Origin: Gammaproteobacteria bacterium
GTDB taxonomy: Bacteria > Pseudomonadota > Gammaproteobacteria > Pseudomonadales > Cellvibrionaceae
Assembly: GCA_004173475.1 (NCBI GenBank)
Contig: SEBU01000004.1
Location: 124,001 to 188,000, forward strand
Direction: 5' to 3'
DNA length: 64,000 bases
In this document: positions 8,169 to 15,716 of the stretch, piece by piece
Numbering within the stretch: the stretch's first letter is position 1
Layout: each line of letters begins with the position of its first letter
Program-made: the position numbers and the translations under genes
Notes under the pieces: model-generated
The model's database searches: none
What the model saw: the letters and a program-made list of their open reading frames with translations, nothing else
What the model was told of the DNA's origin: nothing

Positions 8169-9782
8169 TTATTCAGTAAGGGAAAATTCATCAATTGCAG
8201 GCAACTCCAATCGGTCACCGTATAGATCAATGGTTAGGTTTCTCGCGCGGTGCTTGTTAGCAGGGCTCATGTCTCCAACTAGAGGATCGTTAACATCCCG
8301 CTCAACACGAAAGTAGTCTTGTCCGTCAATATGTTGGTAGTGGTAGAAATACCCGTAAATTAGACTTTTCCCAGCAACACCCTTTTTAAACTCGGAGTCT
8401 CCGCAAGCGAATTTTTGAAGAGCATTAAAGAAGTGGAAGCGAAAGTTGTCATAGCGAGCTGCGGGAGTCAGATTTAGATACATGTCGTGAATCGAAAACC
8501 ACTTGTCCTCAAGGTTCGACTTCCGAGTGTTGCCAATAAGGCTTTTCGACCAATTGTAGATTCGTTGAACTAATCCCCCTTGTTCAGTAGCTAATCCTGG
8601 GTGCGAGATAAACAACGTAGAACGGTCCGACATAAGGGACTCGAACAAATGAGGTTCTAGCGAGAACGTGTAAAAACGTGGGGTGAATGACTCGATCGCT
8701 TGGCCGAATAGATCTGCGATTCGGCCTTGCTCGCGCGCGATTTCCAAAGAATTGATGTATCTAAATTCGTAGGTGTCACTAAAAACGCGGTTCTCGAAGG
8801 CTATCGAGCTAAAGGTGCGCTGAAACCATGGGCTCCTGGAAGCGTCTACATGATAAGTAGTGTCCGCGAGTCGGCGCATCTTGACCACGACGGCCTCAAT
8901 TGCAGATTTCGAAGGCTTCAAACCCATCAGAGAGCACAATTCATGTATGTCTATGCAAAAACGATTCGGAACCAGCCGCCTATCAAAGTTCTTACCATAT
9001 TGCCTTTCCAGCTTTTTCATCGTGCGTCGAATGTCTTTCAAGCAATAACCGTTAAGGGGCCTCATTACTCGCTGATCCGATAACATTGAAATGCTGGAGG
9101 TAGCATCACTGCTGCACAACGCTCTGATCGAAAGATGTTCGTTGTTAATCATGCATTCGACGTCAATAACCGTGCGGGTATCTTTTGCTGAGAGGCGAGA
9201 GGCCAGATCAAGAATTCCATTGAACAGCTTGTTGTGCCAGAAGACCTGCACTTCATGATGTCCTGTGAGCATTATTGTGCTTTCGTCACAGCCGAATATG
9301 TCTTTGGTCAATGTTATTGATTGCTTCGAATGCCGCGACTTTTTAACCTTCTCAGTTGCCCGGTCACGCACATGAGCCATATTGATCAGCGGTGTAAGAT
9401 CTTTCACCTCATACACTGCGTATCTTGCGGAATTACTAGAGCCGTAATGTTTGTATATTTTAAGGAGGCCCAATTTTTCAAGTTCTGTAAGGCGCCTGCG
9501 CATAAGCGATATCGATTCTCCACGACCTAATGATTTGCTGGTCTGAAGCAGCAGAGGCATGGTTATTACGACGAATTCATTATTCTCCCCCGAAAAGTTT
9601 ATCGATTCAGCCGACGCGTGGATTAGCGTATCGAGGAAGTTTTCCATGGCTAATGAAATCGAACATAGGCTGGGAAGCAGTTTGCGAAACGAAAGGTTAT
9701 CTTTCAGAAACTTGATCGCCGTGGATTTTCCATCCGCTTTGGCATCAGTCGTAATATTTGTAATATCGTTGCCGCTGTTCAT
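8169..9782 (-). CDS. Plasmid replication initiator protein (Rep)
   Basis: 537 residues. Near residues 85-125 there is a winged-helix-like segment (SLMRRRLTELEKLGLLKIY) and near 255-300 a second basic helical region (DIRRTMKKLERQYGKNF, FCIDIHELCSLMGL). Together these suggest two winged-helix DNA-binding domains, as in iteron-binding initiators; the large size brings RctB-like initiators to mind but I cannot confirm the family. The call is mainly from context: it is transcribed away from an AT-rich region with seven 20-bp iterons and is followed by a DnaT-like gene. A GAGGGACGG stretch precedes the ATG. Confidence 0.75.
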   Translation of the reverse strand: MNSGNDITNITTDAKADGKSTAIKFLKDNLSFRKLLPSLCSISLAMENFLDTLIHASAESINFSGENNEFVVITMPLLLQTSKSLGRGESISLMRRRLTELEKLGLLKIYKHYGSSNSARYAVYEVKDLTPLINMAHVRDRATEKVKKSRHSKQSITLTKDIFGCDESTIMLTGHHEVQVFWHNKLFNGILDLASRLSAKDTRTVIDVECMINNEHLSIRALCSSDATSSISMLSDQRVMRPLNGYCLKDIRRTMKKLERQYGKNFDRRLVPNRFCIDIHELCSLMGLKPSKSAIEAVVVKMRRLADTTYHVDASRSPWFQRTFSSIAFENRVFSDTYEFRYINSLEIAREQGRIADLFGQAIESFTPRFYTFSLEPHLFESLMSDRSTLFISHPGLATEQGGLVQRIYNWSKSLIGNTRKSNLEDKWFSIHDMYLNLTPAARYDNFRFHFFNALQKFACGDSEFKKGVAGKSLIYGYFYHYQHIDGQDYFRVERDVNDPLVGDMSPANKHRARNLTIDLYGDRLELPAIDEFSLTE

Positions 9783-9796
9783 GGGTTCCGTCCCTC

Positions 9797-9869
9797 GTAA
9801 GGCGCTTCACATTATATTTTCCGGGTTCTGTAAGGCGCCATTCACGAGTAAAGTTTATATTCTGTAAGG
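9797..9869. promoter_or_regulatory. Direct repeats in the rep leader (candidate autoregulatory sites)
   Basis: The hexamer GTAAGG recurs at 9797, 9830 and 9864, spaced 33-34 bases, about three helical turns. The middle copy is part of a 15-mer (gttctgtaaggcgcc, 9825-9839) that is present again inside the rep gene at 9482-9496. They lie between the rep start codon and its likely promoter, fitting an operator where Rep or another regulator controls rep expression. Confidence 0.5.
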
Positions 9870-9879
9870 TTATGCATCG

Positions 9880-10070
9880 TAATCTATACTAAAAATATAC
9901 TTTATGTCCAATAACTTTAAGATAAGTTTAAATTTTATCTGTTTATAAATCGAAACTATATTTCACCCCTTTTTATCCAGATATTTTTATATATATTTTT
10001 TTATACTCAAATATATTCTTATATAGAGGAAAAAATTTCATCCGAATCAGATACTTATGAGCATCTAACC
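9880..10070. other. AT-rich region of the replication origin
   Basis: About 190 bases composed mostly of A and T, with several TATACT elements (9886, 9895, 10008 area) and a DnaA-box-like TTATCCAGA at 9973-9981, one mismatch from the classical box. Placed directly beside the iterons, it is the expected DNA-unwinding element and also the likely rep promoter region. Exact opening site cannot be read from sequence. Confidence 0.6.
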
Positions 10071-10200
10071 GAGAATTACGACGGTGATTTGGGAATTACG
10101 CTGAAAATGTGGGAATTACGCTGTTAAAATGAAAATTACGATGTAGATATGAGAATTACGCGGTAGGCTCGGGAATTACGCTCTTAATCTGAACATTACG
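10071..10200 (+). repeat. Seven iterons, 20-bp period (oriV)
   Basis: A GRGAATTACG core starts at 10071, 10091, 10111, 10131, 10151, 10171 and 10191. Positions 4-10 (AATTACG) are nearly invariant, with one ATTACG variant in the last copy, while the other ten bases of each unit vary. A 20-base period places all copies on one face of the helix at about two turns, the hallmark of Rep-binding iterons. Partial inverted CGTAAT at 9878 in the rep leader could be an extra Rep site. Confidence 0.88.
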
Positions 10201-10283
10201 CCCTTCGCCAAGAGACGATATTGTTGGCAGACAGCATTTTTATCGTTGCTACATAGCTCACATCGTCCAAGGCATAACAAATC

Positions 10284-10916
10284 TTAAGCACCCCTCCTGT
10301 ACATTACTTCTGGCCTTACAATGTCTCTTGGATCTATTTTGAATACCTCACGTATTCCTTTGCGTTCCTCAAAGGCGCTTAAAAGGAATTTAACGCGCGC
10401 GCGCATCTTAGAAACATCGATACAAGCTTCTCGAATCAATCGAAACGTCACTTCAGTAACCATTCCCAACCTTAGTTCCTCAGAGTCACCCGAAGCTTTT
10501 TGAAGTGCTCGATAACTCACCTTTCTCGTTTTACCGGGGTTCAGCCAGGACCGCTTAAACATTTTCCCAGCATTGGTGTAGGGCTCACGCTTATAGAATC
10601 GGCAGGATAAAACCTTGTTAAAACAAACTACCGAAGTGCAGAGATAACCGTATTTTCCCCCATTTGCATGTCTCTCTTTGCGCGAGTCAGCGAAGTCTAC
10701 GTGGGCGATCTTAGCTTCTACTGCTAGCAAAGAGTATTGCTCGTCCAACAGTAGTTGAATCAATTCAAACTTGTTTTGGATGTCAGCGCGAACCTGACCC
10801 AAATCGAGCGCTCTTACTGCGTTATTCGCTTGTTCATTGTTGTTCGCTTCGGCCAATGAATAGTTGACCTGAGTTCGTCCAATAATCGCATCACGAGAGT
10901 AGTAATCTGCAGTCAT
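10284..10916 (-). CDS. Hypothetical protein next to oriV (MobI-like at low confidence)
   Basis: 210 residues, basic, no membrane segments. The middle has a KYGYLCTSVV...LSCRFYKREPY block followed by a basic SWLNPGKTRKVSYRAL stretch, and the C-terminus is a basic helix. Layout and position recall MobI of SXT/IncC elements, a small protein encoded beside oriT and needed for transfer, but I cannot confirm homology. A perfect dyad lies just upstream of its start. Transcribed in the same direction as rep, and separated from it by the iterons. Confidence 0.45.
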   Translation of the reverse strand: MTADYYSRDAIIGRTQVNYSLAEANNNEQANNAVRALDLGQVRADIQNKFELIQLLLDEQYSLLAVEAKIAHVDFADSRKERHANGGKYGYLCTSVVCFNKVLSCRFYKREPYTNAGKMFKRSWLNPGKTRKVSYRALQKASGDSEELRLGMVTEVTFRLIREACIDVSKMRARVKFLLSAFEERKGIREVFKIDPRDIVRPEVMYRRGA

Positions 10917-10931
10917 AAAATAATCTCAATT

Positions 10932-10950
10932 TGTGTAATAAATTTACACA
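10932..10950. promoter_or_regulatory. Dyad operator upstream of the 210-residue gene
   Basis: Perfect inverted repeat TGTGTAA-taaat-TTACACA lies about 15 bases before the start codon of the minus-strand gene ending at 10284. The position overlaps where a promoter -10 or leader would be, so a repressor-binding site is likely. Binding protein unknown. Confidence 0.5.
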
Positions 10951-10990
10951 TTTTACGCACTTTTTGTTATAGCACAATAATTAGCGAATT

Positions 10991-12164
10991 TTATGTCGGA
11001 TTGGGCACTGCTTTTCCTGCAAATTCAATAGCATGGGCGAGGAGTAGGCGAACAATCGTGGGGCTGTTAACTGTCAGGTTTGCACCACGAAGAGATGCTT
11101 TCCGAGGGTCAGAAGTTACTGATTTAAACGATTCAATGTACGCAGGTAGGACGAGAAATAGAGCGTTCTTAGCGGGCAACCAATAGGGCGCATAGGTGCC
11201 CATTCAACACGTAGGCGAGGGCATGTGTGCCAGTGATTTTTTGGGACGTCGATTTCTAACAACATTGAACGGCCTGCATGTTACGTGTTGCGAAAGCTTA
11301 AACTCCAAAGCAACTTACGAAGCTTTGTAATGCCCATGTTGGCTTGGCCAATGTGACATTCCGTTCGATTACTGAATCTTGAAGTCTCTGAGACATCATT
11401 ACTGAAATGTATCGCCAATAAGCTTTAGTCTGACGCGCTCGAATGTAGCGAAAAAAATGTACAAGGCAGGTCGTGCAAGGCCTTGGAGACTACTTAACTG
11501 AAACTTATAAGAACTTAATGAGATCCAAGAACTGGAATATGTCGTCCAAGGCAATACGGGCAATCATATTATTCAGTGAGGGCATGGAACTGTGTACAAG
11601 GAGTGATAGAGGTAAAGGTCATAATTGCTGAAGCCCCACAAGGGGTGGAGTGAAAGATAATCTAGAGGTAGATGGAAGCCTTTGGCCTCTCAGTGGCGGT
11701 GAGGCGTAGACCTTCCCGCGAATTCATTTTTTTATGGAGAACGCAAAAACCTCTATTGAAAATACTGTTCTTGCTTAACCGACTCATAAATCAAGTACTA
11801 ATATCGATTCAAGGTTTTTGGTCTACCCGTGCCAATGCCTAATCATTTTAAGCAGACAACACATGAAAGCGTATACCCATTTATCTGTAATTAAATTACT
11901 CCTGGAGGTTGATGGCATCGTAAGAACGATCACTTATACTCGATCCAAACAAGTGGTAGAGATCAGTAGCGTGATTCGACAGTAGGAGAAAATGCCCATA
12001 ATGTAACTAGCAGAACCAGTGCTGTTTACCCAGTAAGGGCGATCATGAAATATTTTCAAATGCTCTGATTGACCGTACGACAGGTTAACAAAGTACAGGC
12101 GATATCGTTACGCGGGATGTCTATCTGTAATGCTTAAAAGAGTTGCCAACTTAGTTCATTGAAT
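10991..12164. other. Long intergenic region with no convincing gene
   Basis: Nearly 1.2 kb without a reading frame that I trust. A 70-codon minus-strand frame (10991-11203) has a protein-like composition but no recognisable ribosome-binding site or family and may be a remnant. The rest contains a candidate structured RNA (11634-11733) and scattered short dyads. In SXT/IncC-type elements oriT lies in such a gap beside mobI, so this is the best place in the window for oriT, though no nic-site motif is recognised. Confidence 0.4.
11634..11733 (+). ncRNA. Candidate structured RNA or oriT hairpin region
   Basis: Two stable elements in order: CCCC-acaa-GGGG at 11634-11645, then a nested stem in which GGAAG (11674-11678) pairs with CTTCC (11712-11716) around an inner GCCTC (11685-11689)/GAGGC (11701-11705) pair. 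Seven T residues (11727-11733) follow on the + strand, as in an intrinsic terminator. No coding frame covers it. It could be a small RNA, an antisense copy-control RNA or part of oriT; the CCCC-GGGG box could instead be a FlhDC-type activator site. Confidence 0.35.
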
Positions 12165-12746
12165 TCACTTGGAAAAGAGAATGGATCGTCCAGCCGCACT
12201 TGACGCCATCGAGACCATTGACTCGATGGTGAGGCTAAGGTCATGCGAGTCAAGCTCAGGATTATTTTCAGCACAGTATCTGAGTATCCTGTTAACCACT
12301 AACTCGATCACTTCATATTTTTCGTTCTCGCCAACATCAAGCTTTTTCGCTTCTATCGCCTTCAAAATAAGCATGATTACGGGTGTAGCGTAATCAATAG
12401 TTATTCGGTGCTCAGCGCGTGACTTCGCCAGGCTAGCAATAATCGCTATGTCGGCGTTATCCATTAAATAGGCTTGAACTTCAACTTGGGTAACCGTCCC
12501 TTTACCTAAATCATTAATATCTTTAGTAATCCTCGCGATGAGAGCGGCTAAATGATTTTCCCGTGGCGGCCGATCTTGCGTCTTGAGCAGTCTAGCGCCC
12601 GCAACAGTCAATGTAGAAATGTTAGCAATTGCGGTTAGCAACCCATGGCGGCGGTACCCGCAGCAGAGCATAAGATTTTCTAATCGGTCATAAAAGCCGT
12701 CTGAATGCTTTTTTAGGACATTAACTGTACTAGGCGTCTCAATCAT
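12165..12746 (-). CDS. HTH regulator, divergent from the transfer-activator operon
   Basis: 193 residues. Residues about 18-70 follow the same plan as another regulator in this window (25188-25736): a RL..L....G helix, an HTH-like region and a PP-x-x-x-H-L helix, followed by a long helical domain. The recognition helix is poorly conserved, so it may bind DNA in an altered way. It is transcribed divergently from the transglycosylase/FlhD/FlhC operon across a 200-bp AT-rich region with a perfect 10-bp-arm dyad, the arrangement expected for the repressor of that operon (as SetR controls setDC). Role is inferred from position. Confidence 0.5.
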   Translation of the reverse strand: MIETPSTVNVLKKHSDGFYDRLENLMLCCGYRRHGLLTAIANISTLTVAGARLLKTQDRPPRENHLAALIARITKDINDLGKGTVTQVEVQAYLMDNADIAIIASLAKSRAEHRITIDYATPVIMLILKAIEAKKLDVGENEKYEVIELVVNRILRYCAENNPELDSHDLSLTIESMVSMASSAAGRSILFSK

Positions 12747-12887
12747 TTTATCAAACCTACAAATTAACTGATAATTAGTAGCAATTATAAACTATATATA
12801 TACATTTTTCACCAAAACAGTGATTTGCTATACGTCTTATGCTCTTATGTTATAAAAAAACTGCAACCCAGTATTGTTAAATATAGT

Positions 12888-12919
12888 AAAAGTATATAAA
12901 TTATTAAAAATATACTTTT
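12888..12919. promoter_or_regulatory. Dyad operator at the transfer-activator promoter
   Basis: Perfect inverted repeat with 10-base arms, AAAAGTATAT at 12888-12897 and ATATACTTTT at 12910-12919, in the gap between the divergent HTH gene and the transglycosylase-FlhDC operon, 32 bases before the transglycosylase start. The right half belongs to a 14-mer, TAAAAATATACTTT, that occurs again in the rep promoter region (9890-9903). Another TATACT follows at 12923. Likely binding site for the divergent regulator. Confidence 0.6.
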
Positions 12920-12950
12920 TTTATACTTATTAACGTAGCAGGGTTAAAAT

Positions 12951-13505
12951 ATGTCGTTTACCAGATCTTTTCTTCCACTCGCGCTAACGATTTTAACTAC
13001 ATCGGCGTCTGTTAATGCTGAAACTTTCACCTTGAAAGGTAGTTTATTTGAGAAAGTTGGTCTTAAACAAAAGATTGACCCGTTGCTTCTATACTCTATT
13101 GCACTTGCCGAATCGGGGATGGGCGTTGGAAATGGTTTGATTCGCCCCAAAGATCTAGTAATACGGTTTGACGGTGAAGCGCTTTCATTCAGTACTAAAG
13201 AGGAAGCCCAAACTAGATTGAAGTCAATCTTGGCGACAAGCAACAACGTAGACGTCGGGGTAATGCAAGTTAACCTCAAGCACAATCCTCAGCCCAACCC
13301 CCTCTCACTGTTCGACCCCGAAAACAACATAGAAACTGGCGCTCAGATTTTAGTGGCAGCTATGAAGTCCTCCCCAGACAATCTTGTGATAGGAATAGGA
13401 CGTTACCACAATTGGAGTGATATTGAGAGATGCCGTTGGTACGGCAATATGGTTTTAACGATCCATTCAAATCTGCAGCGTTACATGGCAGTGAACCGAG
13501 GCTGA
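12951..13505 (+). CDS. Periplasmic lytic transglycosylase (SLT family)
   Basis: 184 residues. Signal peptide 1-23 (cleavage after SVNA), then a lysozyme-like SLT domain: DPLLLYSIALAESG with the catalytic Glu54, VGVMQVNLKHN in place of the usual GLMQI.P, and a NNIETGAQIL helix. Such enzymes open peptidoglycan locally for the transfer apparatus (VirB1/P19-like). It is the first gene of an operon with FlhD- and FlhC-like genes; the FlhD-like start follows only two bases after this stop. A catalytically inactive paralogue is present at 56581-57117. Confidence 0.85.
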   Translation: MSFTRSFLPLALTILTTSASVNAETFTLKGSLFEKVGLKQKIDPLLLYSIALAESGMGVGNGLIRPKDLVIRFDGEALSFSTKEEAQTRLKSILATSNNVDVGVMQVNLKHNPQPNPLSLFDPENNIETGAQILVAAMKSSPDNLVIGIGRYHNWSDIERCRWYGNMVLTIHSNLQRYMAVNRG

Positions 13506-13507
13506 TC

Positions 13508-13888
13508 ATGACAGACATATCTAGATCAGACAACGCGCTCAAAATCGATGGAAGCAACATTGAGAGGACATTAGCGGACGCAGCTACGCTTGTGTTAAGT
13601 CCGATAAACTGCGTTGACATAGCAAACTTACACCTTAACTTTCTTTTGGGTGTCCGAGAGTGCTATGGGAAGCATGGGGGTGAAATGTTAAAAATGAAAT
13701 TCCCAGGTGTCAGCGAAACTTTAGCGAAAGCGTTGGTCCAAACGAGCCTTCAAAAATTACAAACGTTCTGCAGCGGCTATGTTTGCATACTTACATGTAT
13801 TAACACTGATGCACAGATCATAGATGCATTGAATTCGCTTTCTGACTCTCACACTAAAGTGACACTTCAAATGTTAGCGCGGGTGTAG
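13508..13888 (+). CDS. FlhD-like transcription activator subunit (AcaD/SetD type)
   Basis: From the ATG at 13508 (GAGG ribosome-binding site in the end of the upstream gene) the product has 126 residues. The stretch from about residue 35 (DIANLHLNFLLGVRECYG) through LAKALVQTSLQKLQTF and the CILTCINTDAQI strand parallels E. coli FlhD (DINLSYLLLAQRL..., LAALTLPQMVKLAE, HFRFDS). In SXT and IncC elements such FlhD/FlhC pairs (SetDC, AcaDC) are master activators of transfer. The FlhC-like gene follows after 6 bases. A longer frame from 13430 overlaps the transglycosylase and is unlikely. Confidence 0.75.
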   Translation: MTDISRSDNALKIDGSNIERTLADAATLVLSPINCVDIANLHLNFLLGVRECYGKHGGEMLKMKFPGVSETLAKALVQTSLQKLQTFCSGYVCILTCINTDAQIIDALNSLSDSHTKVTLQMLARV

Positions 13889-13894
13889 ACGACA

Positions 13895-14515
13895 ATGAGA
13901 AAAGAAAAATTTAGTCTGCAAGACGAAAAGAAAATATCGCTATTTGTCATGAGATTAAAGCTTTTTTCTCATTTGGGCTGCTCAATAAGCTTTCTATCAC
14001 GAGTTCACTTATCGAATAACGATTTCGGCATTGACAATAGATCAAGACGCTCAATCGAGCTTCACTTGCGGGGCCCGGGACGAACCAATTCTGTTTGCAA
14101 TTATTTAAACTTAAACTTTATTCCCAAAAACGAAAACCCAGGACAAAGGGTCAACTCTCGTGAGGTCCTTACCGAATACAGTTTATTTGTTAGCGTTCTC
14201 AAGTTTTATTATGGCGATCTGATTCTGTCCGGATTATCACTAGAGGAAATAGTAAGACCTTACGATATGTACGTGAACTTGCGTGGTCAGTCTATGCAAG
14301 CGTTCAACCCCCAACTACGGATAGAGAGTGCATATTACATTGCCAGAGAGATTGCCAATCTGTCGGCAGTGATAGTTTACTGCAAGCATTGCCAATTGAA
14401 TTATTACTCGTCCGATTGCCAGATTATTAGAAATGGTTGCCCGTATTGCAGGAGGGTAGGTGACGATGACTGTTTCGGGATTGAGGAGGGACGGAAAGAG
14501 TTCGTTGATCGTTGA
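13895..14515 (+). CDS. FlhC-like transcription activator subunit (AcaC/SetC type)
   Basis: 206 residues with an FlhC-type C-terminal zinc site: Cys163-x2-Cys166 (YCKHC) and Cys182-x2-Cys185 (CPYC), separated by 15 residues; E. coli FlhC has the same arrangement with a 16-residue gap. The segment ESAYYIAREIANLSAVIVYC matches the FlhC helix that precedes the zinc cluster. It would form a DNA-binding heteromer with the FlhD-like protein and activate the tra promoters. An extra cysteine (175) is present. Location close to traG mirrors setDC/acaDC in SXT/IncC elements. Confidence 0.78.
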   Translation: MRKEKFSLQDEKKISLFVMRLKLFSHLGCSISFLSRVHLSNNDFGIDNRSRRSIELHLRGPGRTNSVCNYLNLNFIPKNENPGQRVNSREVLTEYSLFVSVLKFYYGDLILSGLSLEEIVRPYDMYVNLRGQSMQAFNPQLRIESAYYIAREIANLSAVIVYCKHCQLNYYSSDCQIIRNGCPYCRRVGDDDCFGIEEGRKEFVDR

Positions 14516-14630
14516 CCGTCAATGTAAGTTGTCGATCTCAATTATGCGCTTCATGAGATTTTTTTGATAATTTCTCTGCTTCCACAAATATTTACCTAGC
14601 TTCCTACCAAGTCAATCGCATTAATGGCAA

Positions 14631-14648
14631 CGACTTAAAAATAAGTCG
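14631..14648. promoter_or_regulatory. Perfect dyad before a membrane-protein gene
   Basis: CGACTTA-aaaa-TAAGTCG, 7-bp arms, with an extra CGACTTA half-site at 14667-14673. It lies in the AT-rich gap between the FlhC-like gene and the + strand membrane-protein gene at 14700, so it is more likely an operator than a terminator (no T run follows). Confidence 0.45.
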
Positions 14649-14699
14649 AGCACCTTGCAATGCTTTCGACTTAAATTTAGTTCTTAAAATGGATGCACC

Positions 14700-15122
14700 A
14701 TGAATAAAGTGACAAAAGACGACTGGTTTCTTGTGGCTATAGTTTTAAGTTGGTCTGCCTGCGTGCTCGCTATTCTGCTTCTAGGCTCCTGGCTTTTCAC
14801 AAATTACTCTTTTGATAAGCGGCAACTCTTTATTTTCCTAGGCCATAATAAAGTTCTCGGATTAACACTTTTGCTTTGCACAATAAGTTCTGTCTTTGCG
14901 ATATTAGATAGGAAGGGCACAGCAATTATACTGTCAGCAATCAATTTTATGTCGCTAGTTTTATTAACTATGGAGTTAATAGGTTATTCGCAAAATTGGA
15001 GCATCTATTCAAGATCTCTTTATACCGGGTGCTTAACCTTAGCACTTACAAACGCTTTCATCATCAACGGCGAGACCGTTCGCACTAACGATCACCCGCT
15101 TACAGATGTTGTAAAAGTTTGA
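14700..15122 (+). CDS. Four-helix inner-membrane protein
   Basis: 140 residues with four hydrophobic stretches (about 10-32, 44-66, 70-94, 105-122) and short loops, typical of a small inner-membrane protein. Family not recognised. In SXT and IncC elements an entry-exclusion gene (eex) and small membrane proteins lie in this region beside traG, so an exclusion role is possible but unsupported by motif. Confidence 0.5.
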   Translation: MNKVTKDDWFLVAIVLSWSACVLAILLLGSWLFTNYSFDKRQLFIFLGHNKVLGLTLLLCTISSVFAILDRKGTAIILSAINFMSLVLLTMELIGYSQNWSIYSRSLYTGCLTLALTNAFIINGETVRTNDHPLTDVVKV

Positions 15123-15138
15123 TTTAAGAGACTTGACT

Positions 15139-15309
15139 ATGGCTCGCAAGAATATCGTTGCTTTAAGCGCGACATTGCTAATTGTTTTCAGTTTGGCGTG
15201 GTATTACAACCAAAATGGTGAATGGAGAGTAGTTTTCATAGGTGTAGCATTTACAACTGTATTTCTCCGGTTGCTCTATTTGTATGTTAAGGAGATTCAA
15301 AAAGATTAG
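15139..15309 (+). CDS. Small two-helix membrane protein (56 residues)
   Basis: A short frame that begins 17 bases after the preceding membrane-protein gene. Residues about 6-24 (IVALSATLLIVFSLAWYY) and 31-50 (VVFIGVAFTTVFLRLLYLYV) are hydrophobic, with a charged end (KEIQKD). The close spacing and matching protein type suggest it is co-transcribed with the gene upstream. No family recognised. Confidence 0.45.
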   Translation: MARKNIVALSATLLIVFSLAWYYNQNGEWRVVFIGVAFTTVFLRLLYLYVKEIQKD

Positions 15310-15716
15310 ATCTTGCAACGTCACTGTTGAAACTTGGAATCAAATTGAAACAAGTGATCAATGACTAATGCTGTCCATACCCGGTGTTAATGTCGGAACG
15401 AAAGCCGTGTGGGAATTACTGGTAGGGCACCAATTGCCGCCCCGACTGAGATTAAACAGTCTTGAATCGGCAAGGGACGATGTTACTAAACAGGAAGTCG
15501 AAATATTGTCTTTGTTATGGAAGTGAAATAGTCACATTTTCCAGAGCTATTTTTGCAGGTGCTCTGATGCCTAGAACAAGACCCGTAACCGAAACATTGA
15601 AATGTCGCGAGCAAGTTCTAACCGAGGTCTGGAATTGCATGAAAGTGGCGTGACGGACGCGCTCTAGTTCGTGATGTAAACATTCGTTGTGAAATAAAAA
15701 GAGTTTGCCCGTGATA
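15310..15716. other. Intergenic region, no supported gene
   Basis: About 400 bases with only short frames. A + strand frame at 15462-15653 has a cysteine-rich composition unlike its neighbours and no good ribosome-binding site, so I do not call it. A GGGC...GCCCC imperfect dyad near 15425-15445 is the only structure seen. It should contain the promoter of the following sensor gene. Confidence 0.35.

Noticed and set aside
10071-10200. CRISPR or tandem minisatellite
   Set aside because: Only 10 of every 20 bases are conserved and the rest vary freely, next to rep and an AT-rich region, which fits iterons better.
10398-10408. GC-alternating tract (cgcgcgcgcg), also near 24525
   Set aside because: Both are inside coding regions that encode Arg-Ala repeats; codon usage explains them without a Z-DNA or regulatory role.
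15462-15653. 63-codon + strand frame
   Set aside because: No ribosome-binding site, odd cysteine content and overlap with an antisense frame; kept as non-coding.
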